A DNA stretch of 64,000 nucleotides. Source: Clostridiaceae bacterium (GTDB lineage: Bacteria > Bacillota > Clostridia > Clostridiales > Clostridiaceae). Shown piece after piece: positions 27,954 to 38,234 of the stretch. Every line of letters begins with the position of its first letter. The first letter of the stretch is position 1. The translations under genes and the position numbers were made by a program. Location of the stretch: contig CABIZX010000003.1 of the NCBI GenBank assembly GCA_902363375.1, positions 2,097 to 66,096 of the forward strand. Direction: 5' to 3'. The notes below the pieces were generated by a model. It ran no database searches and was not told where the DNA came from. It was given only the letters and a program-made list of their open reading frames with translations.

Positions 27954-27992
27954 AATACTCTTAATATTGAATTAGTCAATATTAAGAGTATT
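27954..27992. terminator. Bidirectional terminator, glucosaminidase / RsgI-like
   Basis: The perfect stem aatactcttaatattga / tcaatattaagagtatt lies between convergent genes. The RsgI-like stop codon lies in the loop. Confidence 0.85.
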
Positions 27993-28544
27993 ATCATTTC
28001 TATTAACTATAATTTTATAATTAAATTTCGCAGCATAGGTCTTAAAGGCGTCAAAGTTGAGAGGTTCTCTTTTATTATCTTTAGTTATATATATATATAT
28101 ACTTCCAGGTGAATATTCATCACACTGAGGAATTAACTCTTCTTTTAATGCGGAATCAAATAAAAGATTTAAACCTGAATTTAGTTCGTTTCCTTTCAAC
28201 GAAGTTAATTTTTCTAAACCTAGAGTAGATCCACTAGAGTCTGTAATTCTAACTATTTTATTTCTATTTACTCCTATTTTAATATTAGAATCTATAGAAA
28301 GAATTATGTTAGCTCTAGGAGAGAAGAAAACAAAATATATAATACTTATTACTAATATAGAAATAGATATTAAAATCATAAATAATTTTATAAGATTTGA
28401 TCTATCAACATATACAGTGCCTTCATATATATTGCCTTTAATGGGATTTTTATTATTTCTTTCCAAGGTAACAAATTCTTTATTGCTTGTCACTATATAA
28501 ACTTTATCATCATCAAAATTAATTACTTTACCAGACTTTCGCAT
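27972..28544 (-). CDS. RsgI N-terminal-domain anti-sigma-like membrane protein
   Basis: 190 residues. The first about 50 residues (KSGKVINFDDDKVYIVTSNKEFVTL) match the RsgI cytoplasmic anti-sigma domain. One membrane span follows (LIKLFMILISISILVISIIY). The extracellular part has ANIILSIDSNIKIGVNRNK, the conserved periplasmic block of RsgI proteins, but no carbohydrate-binding module. RsgI proteins sequester SigI until a wall or polysaccharide signal arrives. No sigI is adjacent, which is unusual. ATG 28544 lies behind GGAAGG. Confidence 0.72.
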   Translation of the reverse strand: MRKSGKVINFDDDKVYIVTSNKEFVTLERNNKNPIKGNIYEGTVYVDRSNLIKLFMILISISILVISIIYFVFFSPRANIILSIDSNIKIGVNRNKIVRITDSSGSTLGLEKLTSLKGNELNSGLNLLFDSALKEELIPQCDEYSPGSIYIYITKDNKREPLNFDAFKTYAAKFNYKIIVNRNDNTLNID

Positions 28545-28769
28545 ACAAATACCTTCCACTAATTTATTAGAATTAATTACAATCTAAGCTTATTTTACAA
28601 TATAATCTAAGATTATTAAAGTATAAGTATTATTAGCAATGTGGAAATAAAATATATTATTAAGTAATATTTACAAAAATATGTTTGAATATTCAGTATA
28701 ATGGGGGTATAATTTATACTAATGAAATAAAAAAAGGGTATATATTTTCTATAAACTTGGGGGGCAAAT

Positions 28770-30332
28770 ATGAATAAAAGAAGAGTATTATTTCTATCGA
28801 TAATAGTGGTATTTTTAGCAATAGTGGTTGGAAGTTATTATAATAACTATAATTTATTAAAACAACCGCCATCAAAAGAATGGAGTAAAGAAGTAAAAGT
28901 AGGTAGTGGAAAAGGTAAAAATTCACCTGTAATTATAAAAGAGGAAAATAGATTACTTATAGCCTATGAAGATACTAAAAAGATTAAAATATGTGAAACA
29001 GATTTAAATGGTAAAGAGATAAGAACTATTGAGTATGATGTTGAAGAGGAGCTACTTAAGAATATCATATTTACTAAAAATAGTAGTGGATATACTTTAA
29101 TGTATAACTCATCTAAGTCAGGAGAGCCTTATTCAGAAAGTATAATTTTAGATAAAGATTTAAGTCAAATAAGAAATGACAAAGATGATGGGATTTTATT
29201 AACAGAACAAATAGACAATGAAAATATAATCCTATCTTTTAAAGACAAGATTCAAGTAATAAATACTGTATCAAATGAAAGATTAGAGGTGCCAGCAAAA
29301 GGTATTACAATGATTACTGCTAGTAAAAATAAAAATGGATTTCTAATATGTTATTTAGAGGATGATCAATTATTTAAGGGATTTACAGTTAAGGATGGAA
29401 AAGCATCAGAGCCATTTTTAATTAAAAATATAGTTAAGACTGAAAAAATAACTTATGGCCAAATGTCATTATCATCTGATGATAAAACAGGATATATACT
29501 TATTGAGCAATATGTTAAAAATGAGTATTCATCTACTCAAGTGATAAAGTTTCCTATAACTGGCGGAGAGGGACAAGTTAGCACACTTTCAGTAGGCAAC
29601 TCTCAATATATCGTGAATACAAAAGGCACATACTCAGAGAGTGGAGCGAAGTTCTACGGAACTATGGGTGTAGCTTTTGGTAAAAAAGAAATTCAGAAAG
29701 CAATAGTTTCTTTTGAAATTAGAGACGGAGAGGTATCTAATGTAGAAAAATTAACTAGGCTTAGAGAACTATGTATTCATCCTTATAGTGATGGGGGAGA
29801 CTATGTAACCTTTTTAAGCTTTAAAGAAGAAGGTAAATATAATATCAATATAACATCTAGAAATGATGAATTTAAAAATGTAAATAATGGACCTCGTGGT
29901 GATGAAAAGGTCAGATCATTAGGATATGTAGTAGAAGGCTTTATGTTTAGTATAGCTTACATAATAATAATAGGATTTAGATGGATTGTTCCTGTATTAG
30001 TTATAGTAGGAATAGTAACCTTTATGGACTACAAATTTGATGAGAAAAAGAAGAAATATATGTATATTATATTAGCGGCTATTGCAATAATTATGAAAAC
30101 ATTAACTATAAATAAAGTATTTTATAATCAATATTCATATATGTTACCTACGACTTTAGCACCAGTAATTGTGGGAATAATTATAAGTTTAATAATCGGG
30201 TTGATAGTATATGGATATGGATATATGGTATATACAAATGACCTTGATGGGATATTCTTAGGAAAGTTTAGCATATTTATATTGATCGATGCGCTGCTCA
30301 CATTAATGGTGTTTGTACCATTTATAATATAA
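28770..30332 (+). CDS. Polytopic membrane protein of unknown function, tandem copy 1
   Basis: 520 residues. A single N-terminal anchor (VLFLSIIVVFLAIVVGSYY) is followed by about 370 extracytoplasmic residues of repeated beta-strand character (NRLLIAYEDTKK, SGYTLMYNSS, propeller-like). Four or five membrane spans occupy the last 140 residues (IAYIIIIGFRWIVPVLVIVG and onward). It is clearly homologous along its whole length to the next gene, so the pair is a tandem duplication. I recognise no family. A GGGGGG ribosome site precedes ATG 28770. Confidence 0.75.
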   Translation: MNKRRVLFLSIIVVFLAIVVGSYYNNYNLLKQPPSKEWSKEVKVGSGKGKNSPVIIKEENRLLIAYEDTKKIKICETDLNGKEIRTIEYDVEEELLKNIIFTKNSSGYTLMYNSSKSGEPYSESIILDKDLSQIRNDKDDGILLTEQIDNENIILSFKDKIQVINTVSNERLEVPAKGITMITASKNKNGFLICYLEDDQLFKGFTVKDGKASEPFLIKNIVKTEKITYGQMSLSSDDKTGYILIEQYVKNEYSSTQVIKFPITGGEGQVSTLSVGNSQYIVNTKGTYSESGAKFYGTMGVAFGKKEIQKAIVSFEIRDGEVSNVEKLTRLRELCIHPYSDGGDYVTFLSFKEEGKYNINITSRNDEFKNVNNGPRGDEKVRSLGYVVEGFMFSIAYIIIIGFRWIVPVLVIVGIVTFMDYKFDEKKKKYMYIILAAIAIIMKTLTINKVFYNQYSYMLPTTLAPVIVGIIISLIIGLIVYGYGYMVYTNDLDGIFLGKFSIFILIDALLTLMVFVPFII

Positions 30333-30350
30333 TTAAATTAGAGTTTTAAC

Positions 30351-30395
30351 AAAAGAGATTATTCTTAAATAAATTTGAGATAATCTCTTATTTTA
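30351..30395 (+). terminator. Terminator between the tandem paralogs
   Basis: The stem aagagattat / ataatctctt is followed by attttata. It suggests the two paralogs can be expressed separately. Confidence 0.75.
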
Positions 30396-30441
30396 TAATA
30401 ATTATACTTAGTTTAGATAATTGATTTAAGGAGGAAATCCT

Positions 30442-32007
30442 ATGAAAAAGAAAAAAATACTTTTGTTTTGTCTTATTATAATAACTGGTATATTAATATT
30501 AGTTGGGAGTTATAAATATAATTACAGTTTAGAAATACAGCCACCTTCAGAAATATGGAGTAAGGAAGTAAGTGTAGGAACAGCGATAACAAAAAATACT
30601 CCAGTGGTTTTAAATGAAGATAATAGGATATTAGTAGCTTACGAAAATAATAAAAATCTTAATATAAGTGAAACTGATATTATGGGAAAGCTTATACAAA
30701 TAAAAGAATATAAAATAGATGAAGAATTAATGAATGATGTATTGTTTACTAAAAGTAGTGATGGATATATATTAATGATTAACTCAGTTGAAGTTGGTGA
30801 TGGGTATTTATTAAAAATATACTTAGATAAAGATTTAAATGAGGTCAATAGAGAAAAGATTAATGGCGTAAAAGTTACTTGTCAATTAGATAATAACACT
30901 ATAATAGCTGCATATAGTGATAAAATTGAAATAATTAATATGTTAGAGAACTCTATTGTATCTGTTTCGGCCAATAATACAAATATGATTTCATCTAGTA
31001 AAGATAAAGATGGATTTTTGATAGGATATATGGAGGATGATTCATTAATAAAAGCTTTTACTTTCAAGGAAGGAATAGCTTCAGAACCAATAGAAGTAAA
31101 GAAAATGACCAAGAGTTCTAAATTTGTTTATAAAGGAATGGCAACTTCATCAGATGGAGAAAATGGATATATAATATTTGAGCAATATGTAAAAGGAGAA
31201 CTCCAATCTTGTAGATCATTTGAGTTTCCAATAGGTGGGGGAGTAGTTAAAGAAGGAAAGCCTCAAGATAATCAAGGTAATTATCTAATAAATTCTATAG
31301 GGATATATTCTAATGAAAATGGAGGAAGATTTTATACTATAGTAGATAATGCTTATGGAAGGAAAGAGGCAAGAAGAGGAATAGCTTCTTTAATTTTAAA
31401 GGATGGAAAAATAAATAAAGTTGAGCCTGTTACGAGAACAAGAGGATTATGTATTAATCCTTACATAAATGGAGAGTATATTGCATATTTAAGTTTTAAG
31501 GAAAAAGACGTATATGATGTAGTTATATCATCAACTAATGATGAATTTAAGGCTGTAAATAACTTGCCAAGGGAATCAGAAAAGAAGAGTGCTTTAACCT
31601 ATACTATTGAAGGTGTAATGAATAGTTTCTCTTATATAATTGTCGTTGGGTTTCCTTGGATTGCTGTAGGACTAGTTTTAAGTGGAATAGTTACATTTTT
31701 AGATTACAAGTTCTCTAATAAGCAAAAGACAATTGCTTATTTAATTACAGCGGTAGTAACAACCTGTGCAAAGATTTTTATTATAATAAGAATGTTCTAT
31801 ATTAAATATATATACATGCTTCCAAAAGGTATATATCCCATCTATGTTGGAGTTATTATATGTATAGTAATCGCAATTATATCTTATAGCTATGGATACT
31901 TAAAATATACGAGTGAATTTGAGGGGATATTTATATCTAAATTTGCTTTGAGCTTATTAATTGATACATTATTAACTTTAATGATATATGCACCATTAGT
32001 AGTATAA
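30442..32007 (+). CDS. Polytopic membrane protein of unknown function, tandem copy 2
   Basis: 521 residues with the same plan as the preceding gene: an N-terminal anchor (ILLFCLIIITGILILVGSY), a large beta-rich external part starting PPSEIWSKEVSVG (copy 1 has PPSKEWSKEVKVG), and four or five C-terminal spans. Matching blocks include NRILVAYENNKN and RGLCINPYINGEYIAYLSFK. The pair may bind or sense something outside the cell through the propeller-like region (speculative). The ribosome site is AAGGAGG. Confidence 0.75.
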   Translation: MKKKKILLFCLIIITGILILVGSYKYNYSLEIQPPSEIWSKEVSVGTAITKNTPVVLNEDNRILVAYENNKNLNISETDIMGKLIQIKEYKIDEELMNDVLFTKSSDGYILMINSVEVGDGYLLKIYLDKDLNEVNREKINGVKVTCQLDNNTIIAAYSDKIEIINMLENSIVSVSANNTNMISSSKDKDGFLIGYMEDDSLIKAFTFKEGIASEPIEVKKMTKSSKFVYKGMATSSDGENGYIIFEQYVKGELQSCRSFEFPIGGGVVKEGKPQDNQGNYLINSIGIYSNENGGRFYTIVDNAYGRKEARRGIASLILKDGKINKVEPVTRTRGLCINPYINGEYIAYLSFKEKDVYDVVISSTNDEFKAVNNLPRESEKKSALTYTIEGVMNSFSYIIVVGFPWIAVGLVLSGIVTFLDYKFSNKQKTIAYLITAVVTTCAKIFIIIRMFYIKYIYMLPKGIYPIYVGVIICIVIAIISYSYGYLKYTSEFEGIFISKFALSLLIDTLLTLMIYAPLVV

Positions 32008-32011
32008 AAAT

Positions 32012-32055
32012 ATTAAACCGTAATATCTATTTCATTATAGATATTACGGTTTAAT
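32012..32055. terminator. Bidirectional terminator, paralog 2 / cls
   Basis: A perfect 19-bp inverted repeat (attaaaccgtaatatctat and its complement) with a 6-base loop between convergent genes. Confidence 0.9.
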
Positions 32056-32059
32056 TAAA

Positions 32060-33514
<1,455 letters not shown>

Positions 33515-33715
33515 AAAAACTCCTTATTATAATATAATAATTAAATTCTAGCATATCATGAAAAAAATACATATATAAAGTTGTAAAAACTATATAATTA
33601 TTAACATATAAAAAGTATAATTTAAATTAGTGTTTGCAACATATATGAATATATGCTATAAAACTAGTGTAACATAAATAAAACATTATAGCATAAAACA
33701 AATGGGAGGGCAAAT

Positions 33716-34600
33716 ATGAAAGATTTTCTTAACAAAAGCGAACTAAAAAACTATCTAATGATAATGGTTGGTATAACAATACTAGCCATAGGAATAAATG
33801 TATATTATTCACCGCAACATTTAGTTACTGGAGGGGTGTCAGGTTTAGCAATCATACTAGATTATGTATTTAAGATACCTTTGTGGTTAACTAATATAAT
33901 CGTTAACATACCGTTATTTGTAATTGGAATAAAAATAAAAGGTATGGATTTTGCAAAGAAATCAATTTTTGGAGCTGCATATGTATCAGTAGCCCTTTGG
34001 TATACTAGCTTTATTCCGCCAGTTCAAGCTGACTTATTAATAGCTAGTGTATTTGGAGGCCTATGTGTAGGATCTGGTGTTGGATTAGTATTAAGATCAT
34101 CTGCATCAACTGGAGGTACAGATTTACTTGCAATAATTATAAAACATTATTTAAAGAAAGTACCTATAAATCAAATAATGATGTGCATAGATGGAATGAT
34201 AATAGTGGCAGGATTATTTGTTTTTGGGGTAGAAAAGGCAATGTATGCGCTAATATCCATTTTTATAGTATCAAAGGTAGTAAATACCTTAGTAGAAGGT
34301 ATAAATTACTCTAAAGAAGTGCATATAATCTCAGAAAAATCAGATGAAATAGCTCAAGAATTAATGAAGCACTTAAATAGAGGTATAACAAGCATAAATG
34401 GTAAGGGTATGTATACAGGAAAAAGTAAGGATATATTATATATAGTATGTTCTACAGGAGAGTTAATCGACCTTCAGAAAATTGCAAGAGAAGTAGATAA
34501 AGAAGCGTTTATAATAATAAATGATGTAAGAGAAGTTGTGGGTAGAGGATTTACAGAACCACAATATGATGGAGGCAAAGAAGAAAAGCAAATTACATAG
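33716..34600 (+). CDS. YitT-family membrane protein (DUF161 plus DUF2179)
   Basis: 294 residues. Five or six hydrophobic spans come first (MIMVGITILAIGINVYY, then the glycine-rich GGVSGLAIILDY, GGTDLLAIII). A cytoplasmic C-terminal DUF2179 domain of about 80 residues follows (HIISEKSDEIAQEL, GRGITSINGKGMYTGK). The family is widespread in Firmicutes and its transport role is unproven. The ribosome site is GGGAGGG. Confidence 0.9.
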   Translation: MKDFLNKSELKNYLMIMVGITILAIGINVYYSPQHLVTGGVSGLAIILDYVFKIPLWLTNIIVNIPLFVIGIKIKGMDFAKKSIFGAAYVSVALWYTSFIPPVQADLLIASVFGGLCVGSGVGLVLRSSASTGGTDLLAIIIKHYLKKVPINQIMMCIDGMIIVAGLFVFGVEKAMYALISIFIVSKVVNTLVEGINYSKEVHIISEKSDEIAQELMKHLNRGITSINGKGMYTGKSKDILYIVCSTGELIDLQKIAREVDKEAFIIINDVREVVGRGFTEPQYDGGKEEKQIT

Positions 34601-34688
34601 AAGGATTTATAAATTTAGCATAGAAACTAATATAAGTATAGAGTTTATAACCATATAATATTCAACATTGAAAGGATAGGTGATTAAT

Positions 34689-36182
34689 ATGAATATAAGA
34701 ATTGAAAATTTAAAAGATGTTCAATCACATAATAATTCCAAGGGTATATTACTATTCGAAAACTATATGGAGATACAAAAGGGATTTCCATGCGATAAAC
34801 TAAATAGTATTCTTAGTTGCTTAAGTGAAACTAAAGAGTTTACTGGTGAAAAAGCTAATGTATATACACTAACTAATGTAGAAGATGGAACTATAAAAAA
34901 GACTATACTTGTGGGTCTTGGTGAAAAGATAAAATGTAACATAGATAATGTAAGAAATAATACTTCTAAATTAATCAAAGAAGCTTTAAAACAAAAAATA
35001 AAAGCTTTAGATATACACATAAAATCTATAGATTGTTGTTGTAACTGTGAAAAGGTTAAGGCTATCACTGAAGCTATAATAATGACTACTTATAATTTTG
35101 ATAAATACAAAAGTGATAAAAAAGAAGCATCATTAGAGGATGTAAGAATAATATTCCATGAAGAACAGGATTTAATCAAATTAAATGATGCTATGGAAGA
35201 AGGAAAATTACTTGCAGAAGGAAATTTAATATCAAGAGAGCTTGTAAATGAACCAGCCAATATCTTAACTCCAGATGCTTTATCAAAGAGAGTTCAGCAG
35301 TTAGGTATTGAGTATGGATTCCAAGTAGAGGTGTTTAATAAGGAAGAAATTCAGAACTTTGGAATGGAATCATTCTTGGCCGTTGGGAAAGGATCTTCCA
35401 ACGAACCTAAATTAATTGTTATGAGATATATGGGAGATTCAGATAATAAAGATAATATACTAGGGCTTGTAGGAAAAGGATTAACTTTTGATGCAGGTGG
35501 ATATTGTTTAAAAACTGCAGGTGGCATGTGGACTATGAAAAGTGACATGGGTGGAGCAGGTGCTGTTATAGGTGCAATGACTACAATAGCTAGAAAGAAA
35601 TTGAAGAAAAATATTGTAGCTGTAGTAGCTGCTTGTGAAAACTTGATTTCTGGAGATGCATATAGACCAGGCGATATAATTAATACTATGAATGGTAAGA
35701 CTATAGAAATTATCAATACAGATGCTGAAGGTAGATTAACTCTAGTAGATGCTGTTACTTATATAATAAGAAAAGAAAATGCAACTAAAGTAGTTGATAT
35801 AGCTACTCTTACTGGAGCTGTAGGTGGAGCTATAGGTGGTGCAGCTACAGGAGTTGTAACTAATAATGATGAATTCTACTCACTTTTAGAAGAAGCATCT
35901 TTAGATTGTGATGAAAGAGTTTGGAGATTCCCAACCTTTGATGAATATAAAGATAAAATAAAGACAGGCAATGCGGATTTAGTTAATTCAACTGGTCCTG
36001 TAGGAGCTGGTGCAATTACAGCAGGATTGTTTATTGGTGAATTTGTAGAAGATAAACCTTGGTTACATCTAGATATAGCAGCTACAGCTTTTGCATCTCA
36101 AACTCCGAATAGAGAATATTTCTCTAAAGGTGCAACAGGAGTAGGTTCAAGATTATTATATGAAATTGCTAAAAGATATTAA
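34689..36182 (+). CDS. pepA: Leucyl aminopeptidase (M17, cytosol aminopeptidase)
   Basis: 497 residues. The N-terminal macro-like domain is diverged. The C-terminal catalytic domain has GKGLTFDAGGYCLKTAGGMW, MKSDMGGAGAV and the family signature NTDAEGRLTLVDAVTY, so the two-metal site is intact. It removes N-terminal residues from peptides. It starts at ATG 34689 behind AAAGGA. It is a single gene ended by a strong hairpin. Confidence 0.95.
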   Translation: MNIRIENLKDVQSHNNSKGILLFENYMEIQKGFPCDKLNSILSCLSETKEFTGEKANVYTLTNVEDGTIKKTILVGLGEKIKCNIDNVRNNTSKLIKEALKQKIKALDIHIKSIDCCCNCEKVKAITEAIIMTTYNFDKYKSDKKEASLEDVRIIFHEEQDLIKLNDAMEEGKLLAEGNLISRELVNEPANILTPDALSKRVQQLGIEYGFQVEVFNKEEIQNFGMESFLAVGKGSSNEPKLIVMRYMGDSDNKDNILGLVGKGLTFDAGGYCLKTAGGMWTMKSDMGGAGAVIGAMTTIARKKLKKNIVAVVAACENLISGDAYRPGDIINTMNGKTIEIINTDAEGRLTLVDAVTYIIRKENATKVVDIATLTGAVGGAIGGAATGVVTNNDEFYSLLEEASLDCDERVWRFPTFDEYKDKIKTGNADLVNSTGPVGAGAITAGLFIGEFVEDKPWLHLDIAATAFASQTPNREYFSKGATGVGSRLLYEIAKRY

Positions 36183-36202
36183 TATATAGAGACTCTTACT
36201 AA

Positions 36203-36254
36203 AAAAGTGAGCTATCTAAACGAAACTATAGTTTTATTTAGATAGCTCACTTTA
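36203..36254. terminator. Terminator after pepA
   Basis: The perfect 17-bp stem aaagtgagctatctaaa / tttagatagctcacttt has a 16-base loop and lies between pepA and a reverse-strand gene. The T-run is short. Confidence 0.8.
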
Positions 36255-36285
36255 AATTAACAAAAATTAGATATGTAAACGTAGG

Positions 36286-36471
36286 TTATAGAATACCCTC
36301 ATTTTTTAGAACAGATTCGATTTCTTGAACTTTTTTAGCAAGAGAAATAAAATTTTCTTTTATAATATCATCAGATACAGAATTTGACTTAATATTTTCT
36401 TCTAATTTTTCAATAGTAGAGAGTGCCTCATCAATTTCTTTTTGTGCTTGCTTTAAATTAGTTTCATTCAT
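36286..36471 (-). CDS. Small coiled-coil hypothetical protein, 61 aa
   Basis: A helical heptad pattern runs throughout (LKQAQKEIDEALSTIEKLEE, ISLAKKVQEIESVL). It has no cysteine or signal. AAAGGAG lies 8 bases before the ATG. Unknown role. It could be co-transcribed with the gene to its right, which is on the same strand. Confidence 0.6.
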   Translation of the reverse strand: MNETNLKQAQKEIDEALSTIEKLEENIKSNSVSDDIIKENFISLAKKVQEIESVLKNEGIL

Positions 36472-36549
36472 AAAAAATCTCCTTTAATTGTTTAATTTAA
36501 TCTATACATTAAATGTTATCATTGAGAAGATTTAAATTCAACTATAAAC

Positions 36550-36753
36550 TTATTGAAATGAATTGTAAGAATTAGAATAAGTTTTATCAATTTTACTACT
36601 ATGAAGTGAATACACGTCTCCATTAACTAAGTCTATAACCTCTACAAGGCCAGAATTATCGTAAATCTTTCTAATAAATATCTCTCTATTATTGTAATAT
36701 CCTGTAGTACCAGGGTTTTGATTTTTCATTTCCATTAATTCATTTAAATCCAT
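36550..36753 (-). CDS. Small protein, possibly SASP-H-like
   Basis: 67 residues. GYYNNREIFIRKIYDNSGLVEVIDL followed by VYSLHSSKI resembles the short beta pattern of H-type small acid-soluble spore proteins (Y-x-G-x-x-V-x-I-x-x-V, then V-x-V-x-x-L), but the match is loose and I cannot confirm it. The ribosome site is AGGAGG. spmAB lies just beyond, divergently. Confidence 0.5.
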   Translation of the reverse strand: MDLNELMEMKNQNPGTTGYYNNREIFIRKIYDNSGLVEVIDLVNGDVYSLHSSKIDKTYSNSYNSFQ

Positions 36754-36935
36754 AATGTACCTCCTAATATGATTTATAATAGTTTTTCCTAAGACAAAAG
36801 CTTTTATGTGAAGTGAAATAAATATTTAAAAAATCCAAGTATTTAAATATACTTAAAAATCTAAATATTATCTAAAGGCAGTACATATACATTAATTATA
36901 AATATATATTTATTTTAGAATATAGGAGAAGGTAT

Positions 36936-37511
36936 ATGATTAATGTAATATGGTTCGGAATTTTATTTATAGGTATAGCTTTTGGCTTATTAACAGGAAA
37001 TGGAGAAGTTTTATCTAAGACTATAGTATCAACTACATCAGATACCGTTAGGTTAGTTATAGAACTACTAGGAATGATGTGTCTTTGGTGTGGTGTAATG
37101 AAAATTGCAGAAAGAAGTGGGCTTACAGATAAGCTGGCTAGGTTATTAAAGCCTGTACTAAGAATGGTATTTAAAGATGCTGGTAAAGATGATAAAGCGC
37201 TAGGAGCAATAGTTATGAACCTTACAGCTAATATGTTTGGTTTATCTAATGCGGCAACTCCTTTTGGGATAAAGGCAATGGAAGAAATGGATAGAATAAA
37301 TGGGCATAAAGATACAGCAAGTAATGATATGGTACTTTTTTTAGTGTTAAATGCAGCATGTATTCAATTTATACCAACCACAGTTATTTCTATTAGAGCT
37401 GCATTCAATTCCATAAATCCAGGGGCAATAATTATACCTGCTCTATGCACAACTACATTTGCATCTATACTAGGAATTATTCTATGTAAATTTCTACAGA
37501 AATACTTTTAA
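36936..37511 (+). CDS. spmA: Spore maturation protein A
   Basis: A 191-residue integral membrane protein of the nucleoside-recognition (Gate) fold. VIWFGILFIGIAFGLLTGNGE, MMCLWCGVMKIAERSGL and the conserved ATPFGIKAMEEM are visible. In Bacillus SpmA and SpmB are needed for full core dehydration of spores. It is followed 14 bases later by spmB, as in other sporeformers. Confidence 0.95.
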   Translation: MINVIWFGILFIGIAFGLLTGNGEVLSKTIVSTTSDTVRLVIELLGMMCLWCGVMKIAERSGLTDKLARLLKPVLRMVFKDAGKDDKALGAIVMNLTANMFGLSNAATPFGIKAMEEMDRINGHKDTASNDMVLFLVLNAACIQFIPTTVISIRAAFNSINPGAIIIPALCTTTFASILGIILCKFLQKYF

Positions 37512-37525
37512 AGGAGGTATATGAT

Positions 37526-38059
37526 ATGACAAATATACTTGATTATCTATTCAAAGGAATAATTCCAATAATCATAGGAGCTGTTGTGTTATATGGAATA
37601 ATAGCAAAAGTAAAAGTATATGAATGTTTTGTAGAGGGAGCTAAAGAAGGAATAAATGTATGTGTAAGGATTTTCCCTTATCTTCTAGCTATGCTTATAG
37701 CAGTAAACTGTTTTAGAGCCTCAGGGGCAATGAACTATTTTATAAATTTTATAAAACCAGCTGTGAACGTAGTAGGAATACCTCCAGAAGTAGTACCATT
37801 AATCTTTATAAAACCATTGTCAGGTAGTGGAGCTATTGGTGTGTTTACAGATATAATAAAGACATATGGTCCAGATTCATTCTTGGGTTTTTTATCTTCT
37901 ATAATCATGGGAGGTACTGAGACTATATTCTATACTATTACTGTGTACTTTGGAGCTATAGGAATAAAGAAGGTAAGGCATAGTCTATGGGTGGCATTAA
38001 TAGTAGACTTTTGTGCAGTACTTTTAGCAGTTAATTTAGCAGTAATATTAATGAAATAA
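37526..38059 (+). CDS. spmB: Spore maturation protein B
   Basis: A 177-residue membrane partner of SpmA. KVKVYECFVEGAKEGINV, PLIFIKPLSGSGAIG and GGTETIFYTITVYFG are the family signatures. Start is at ATG 37526, because an ATG 5 bases earlier meets a stop at once. The ribosome site is AAAGGAGG. Confidence 0.95.
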   Translation: MTNILDYLFKGIIPIIIGAVVLYGIIAKVKVYECFVEGAKEGINVCVRIFPYLLAMLIAVNCFRASGAMNYFINFIKPAVNVVGIPPEVVPLIFIKPLSGSGAIGVFTDIIKTYGPDSFLGFLSSIIMGGTETIFYTITVYFGAIGIKKVRHSLWVALIVDFCAVLLAVNLAVILMK

Positions 38060-38139
38060 TTATAAATAATATTTACTCAGCATATTTTGTTAGTGAAGAG
38101 CTATTGCAGAAATATACTGATAATTTTCCATAAAATATA

Positions 38140-38212
38140 GAAGGGGATTTCGCAAAATACATCACCAATATTTATCTATATTAGTTTGTTTTGCGAAATC
38201 CCCTTCTTGTTT
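38140..38212. terminator. Bidirectional terminator, spmB / MATE
   Basis: The perfect 18-bp inverted repeat gaaggggatttcgcaaaa / ttttgcgaaatccccttc has a 31-base loop. It lies between convergent genes. Confidence 0.85.
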
Positions 38213-38234
38213 ATATGAGTTTATTTTACAAGTT

